Positions 63,749 to 64,000 of a DNA stretch of 64,000 nt are shown in pieces (position 1 is the first letter of the stretch; every line of letters starts with the position of its first letter). The DNA is taken from contig NZ_SNWA01000001.1 in NCBI RefSeq assembly GCF_004361815.1, positions 4,154,001 to 4,218,000 on the forward strand. Direction: 5' to 3'. The notes beneath the pieces are model-generated. The model had not been told where the DNA came from. It worked only from the letters and a program-made list of their open reading frames with translations, and did not search any database. This stretch comes from Paraburkholderia sp. BL10I2N1. GTDB lineage: Bacteria > Pseudomonadota > Gammaproteobacteria > Burkholderiales > Burkholderiaceae. The translations under genes were made by a program, and so were the position numbers.

Positions 63749-64000
63749 ATGACGTACGCAATGCATCGTCCCATGCGTCCTCGTTCGTGTTGTGCCAGCT
63801 CCACGACACTGAAGCGTCTCGTCAGTCTCCTCGCAGCAGGCGTTTTCGCCTGCGTGGCGGGCGTATCGTCCGCCCAGACCGACGAGCTGCAGGCCGTGAC
63901 GGTGGATCTGCCCGCCTCGCTCAACGTAGCGTCTGCGTCGCCCGCGCAAGTTGGCAAGCTCCCCGTCGACGAGCAGGTGCGCTGGCTGCGCCGGGCCGCC
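63749..64000 (+). CDS. Start of an exported protein, cut by the window end
   Basis: An open frame of 84 codons running off the window. The ATG follows GGAGAG. Residues about 20-48 (LKRLVSLLAAGVFACVAGVSSAQ in outline) look like a Sec signal peptide with cleavage after a small-residue site. What follows is too short to assign a family. It begins 47 bp after the FadD-like gene, in the same direction. Confidence 0.65.
   Translation, partial: MTYAMHRPMRPRSCCASSTTLKRLVSLLAAGVFACVAGVSSAQTDELQAVTVDLPASLNVASASPAQVGKLPVDEQVRWLRRAA

Noticed and set aside
1..64000. CRISPR arrays, integrases, prophage or complete insertion sequences
   Set aside because: No regularly spaced repeats, cas-like proteins, transposases or phage structural genes were recognised in any frame; only the palindromic element at 42685-42900 is mobile-like.

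Overview
The window is GC-rich chromosomal DNA from a Burkholderia-like betaproteobacterium, most likely Paraburkholderia or a close relative. The identification rests on gene order and protein style: rpiA, a lipoprotein amidase, rlmB, rnr, two tRNA-Leu genes, then a fatty-acid block led by fadE. It was not confirmed by any search. Many long open frames are only antisense shadows of real genes, which is usual at this GC content.

Layout. (1) 253-3650: two large membrane proteins, a GT39-type glycosyltransferase and a PTPS-related-type protein. (2) 3662-13562: a complete import-and-catabolism locus. It holds a FadR-type GntR regulator, a hydantoinase, polar amino-acid ABC permease and binding protein, and a DapA-family lyase/deaminase on the minus strand. 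Divergent from these are a 975-residue fusion dehydrogenase (ferredoxin, FAD/NAD, BFD-type iron-sulfur and D-amino-acid-oxidase modules), an M20 hydrolase and the ABC ATPase. The divergent promoter region carries a perfect GntR-like palindrome. (3) 13680-28030: a surface-glycan locus with GtrA/GtrB, three acyltransferase-3 proteins, a GT9, GT4 enzymes, a flippase and an O-antigen ligase/polymerase. Part of it is AT-richer, and it contains what looks like a decayed acyltransferase end. (4) 28145-28678: ElaA-like acetyltransferase. (5) 28958-35127: a tightly coupled five-gene operon of carrier protein, acyl-CoA-dehydrogenase-like flavoprotein, amino acid:carrier-protein ligase (an aminoacyl-tRNA-synthetase relative), DUF1839 protein and a GH2 beta-mannosidase-like enzyme. 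This is the best candidate for an undescribed system. (6) 35745-46984: an exopolysaccharide cluster with a Crp-like regulator, an undecaprenyl-phosphate sugar transferase, GT2, Wza, a Wzc tyrosine kinase and three GT4 enzymes. It is interrupted by a palindromic MITE-like element and contains two closely related GT4 paralogues in inverted orientation. (7) 47058-53437: housekeeping genes and two identical tRNA-Leu(CAG) genes, each with its own promoter and terminator. (8) 53965-63701: an MFS carrier and a fatty-acid degradation block (FadE, two-domain FabG-like reductase, MaoC hydratase, FadI thiolase, FadD-like ligase), followed by the start of an exported protein cut by the window edge.

How they work together. 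The two glycan regions together supply initiation, glycosyl transfer, flipping, polymerisation/ligation, export and acyl decoration of surface polysaccharides. Only the first contains visible flippase and polymerase/ligase genes. The hydantoinase locus can be read as uptake, ring opening, deacylation and oxidation of an amino-acid-like cyclic compound, but its substrate is unknown. The carrier-protein operon can be read as loading an amino acid as a thioester and then oxidising it; its product and the role of the GH2 enzyme are unknown.
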